5,681 nt of DNA from Propionicimonas sp. (GTDB lineage Bacteria; Actinomycetota; Actinomycetes; Propionibacteriales; Propionibacteriaceae), in the NCBI GenBank assembly GCA_031119515.1, contig JAVHXR010000199.1, positions 1 through 5,681 of the forward strand, written 5' to 3'. How positions within the stretch are numbered: the stretch's first letter is position 1; every line of letters begins with the position of its first letter. Below the pieces are notes generated by a model that ran no database searches, was not told where the DNA came from, and saw only the letters and a program-made list of their open reading frames with translations. A program made the position numbers and the translations under genes. This document shows, piece by piece, positions 5,124 through 5,681 of the stretch.

Positions 5124-5681
5124 TCAACTCCCTTCGCTGACAGTCAGGACGTTCAACTCACCAATCACGACTTGGGTGTTCTGGGTCAGATAGATCCGGA
5201 ACGTGCCCGTCTCCCCGATTCCTGACCACCGCACGAGCCAGTCCGACCGGGCCGCCACCGTGAACTCGCCTCGCTTCTCGAACCGGTAGCCACACGTCGG
5301 CGACTCCGTGATCCCGTACTTCAGCTTGTACGGCGTCCCCGGCCCGGTGCAGGTCTTCACTCCCCCGTCGCCCATCGACCAGCGCACGCGCTCGACCTCG
5401 GCGGTCGCTGTCACCGTGTAGCCACCCTCCGACGCCGACCGGGAAATGGGCCCCATCGTCTGATCCGAAGGGCTGTCGGCCCACAGCCAGATCGGCATCC
5501 CCACCAGGCCCACGGAGTCAGGGTCGTCGTTCGGCACGATCCCGATCGTGATCGGCTTCAGTTGCATGTTGCGTACGGCTTCCCGGGCAAGCTGTTCGGG
5601 ATCGGGGGGCGGCGTGGAGTTGGCAAGCCAGATGATCAGGGGACTCCCCACGTCCAAGCCGCTGATACGGCAGTACCAGAG
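5124..5681 (-). CDS. PKD/Ig-like beta-sandwich protein, C-terminal part (runs off right edge)
   Basis: The last 185 codons of a longer protein. The frame is open to the window edge (it begins LWYCRISG). TTG 5657 could start translation but has no Shine-Dalgarno and removes an in-frame Cys. The visible part has a short proline-rich linker (STPPPDPEQ), a helical segment (LAREAVRN), then beta-rich sequence with many aromatic residues (GLVGMPIWLWAD near 58-69; GYTVTATAEVERVRWSMGDG near 87-106). WSMGDG followed by CGYRFEKRGEFTVAARSDW resembles the PKD signature (W-x-F-G-D-G, then a Y...G.YTV strand). C111 and C130 could form a disulfide, which suggests the protein acts outside the cytoplasm; the signal region is not in view. 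From memory, similar proteins are often labelled ATP/GTP-binding in actinomycete genomes, but I see no P-loop here. The stop is 5 bases before the SAF gene. Function is unknown; a surface or pilus-associated accessory role is a guess from context. Confidence 0.8.
   Translation of the reverse strand, partial: LWYCRISGLDVGSPLIIWLANSTPPPDPEQLAREAVRNMQLKPITIGIVPNDDPDSVGLVGMPIWLWADSPSDQTMGPISRSASEGGYTVTATAEVERVRWSMGDGGVKTCTGPGTPYKLKYGITESPTCGYRFEKRGEFTVAARSDWLVRWSGIGETGTFRIYLTQNTQVVIGELNVLTVSEGS
5128..5135 (-). promoter_or_regulatory. Ribosome binding site that selects the SAF-gene start
   Basis: GAAGGGAG on the minus strand lies in the last codons of the upstream gene. Its spacing is zero to TTG 5127 and nine bases to ATG 5118. 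A normal spacer therefore favours ATG 5118 over the 4-base-overlap TTG. Confidence 0.65.

Noticed and set aside
5119..5160. A promoter between the PKD-like and SAF genes
   Set aside because: The non-coding gap is only 5 bases and no -35/-10 pair can be recognised. The genes look like one operon.
5655..5657. TTG 5657 as the true start of the PKD-like gene
   Set aside because: No Shine-Dalgarno precedes it, and the frame stays open with plausible residues to the window edge, so the gene is more likely cut by the edge.

Overview
The window is a GC-rich, tightly packed, single-strand gene block. Every gene I can support lies on the minus strand, so transcription runs from the right edge to the left edge. 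High G+C with strong third-position G/C, GTG and TTG starts, and the make-up of the cluster all suggest an actinomycete (Actinomycetota). I cannot name a genus.

The block is a Tad/Flp-type pilus assembly locus, related to type II secretion and type IV pili. In transcription order it holds: the 3' part of a PKD/Ig-like beta-sandwich protein (cut by the right edge); a single-pass SAF-domain protein of CpaB/RcpC type; a CpaE/TadZ-like MinD/ParA-family protein with a degenerate P-loop; the CpaF/TadA secretion ATPase; the inner-membrane platform proteins TadB and TadC; a small Flp-type pilin; and the first 48 residues of a TadE-like minor pilin (cut by the left edge). Prepilin peptidase, TadG-like genes and any further TadE copies are not seen and would have to lie outside.

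The genes are translationally linked. CpaE/cpaF and cpaF/tadB share ATGA overlaps, tadB/tadC share a GTGA overlap, and the other junctions are gaps of 4 to 6 bases, apart from a 25-base gap before the pilin that carries its own good ribosome binding site. No promoter or terminator is visible, and no stretch over 30 bases lacks a gene. The inferred division of labour: CpaF hydrolyses ATP at the cytoplasmic face, TadB/TadC form the membrane platform, the CpaE-like protein positions or regulates the machine, Flp is the major fibre subunit, TadE a minor subunit, and the SAF and PKD-like proteins act outside the membrane.

The most notable observation is that tadC appears broken. Its natural start (GTG overlapping the tadB stop) opens a hydrophobic 23-codon segment that ends in an in-frame amber codon (TGG TAG TTG). 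The remaining 271 codons of a normal TadC then follow in the same frame. This is either a nonsense mutation that would disable or truncate the platform, a sequencing error, or a restart site. The rest of the locus looks intact. I did not find a system outside the known Tad family.
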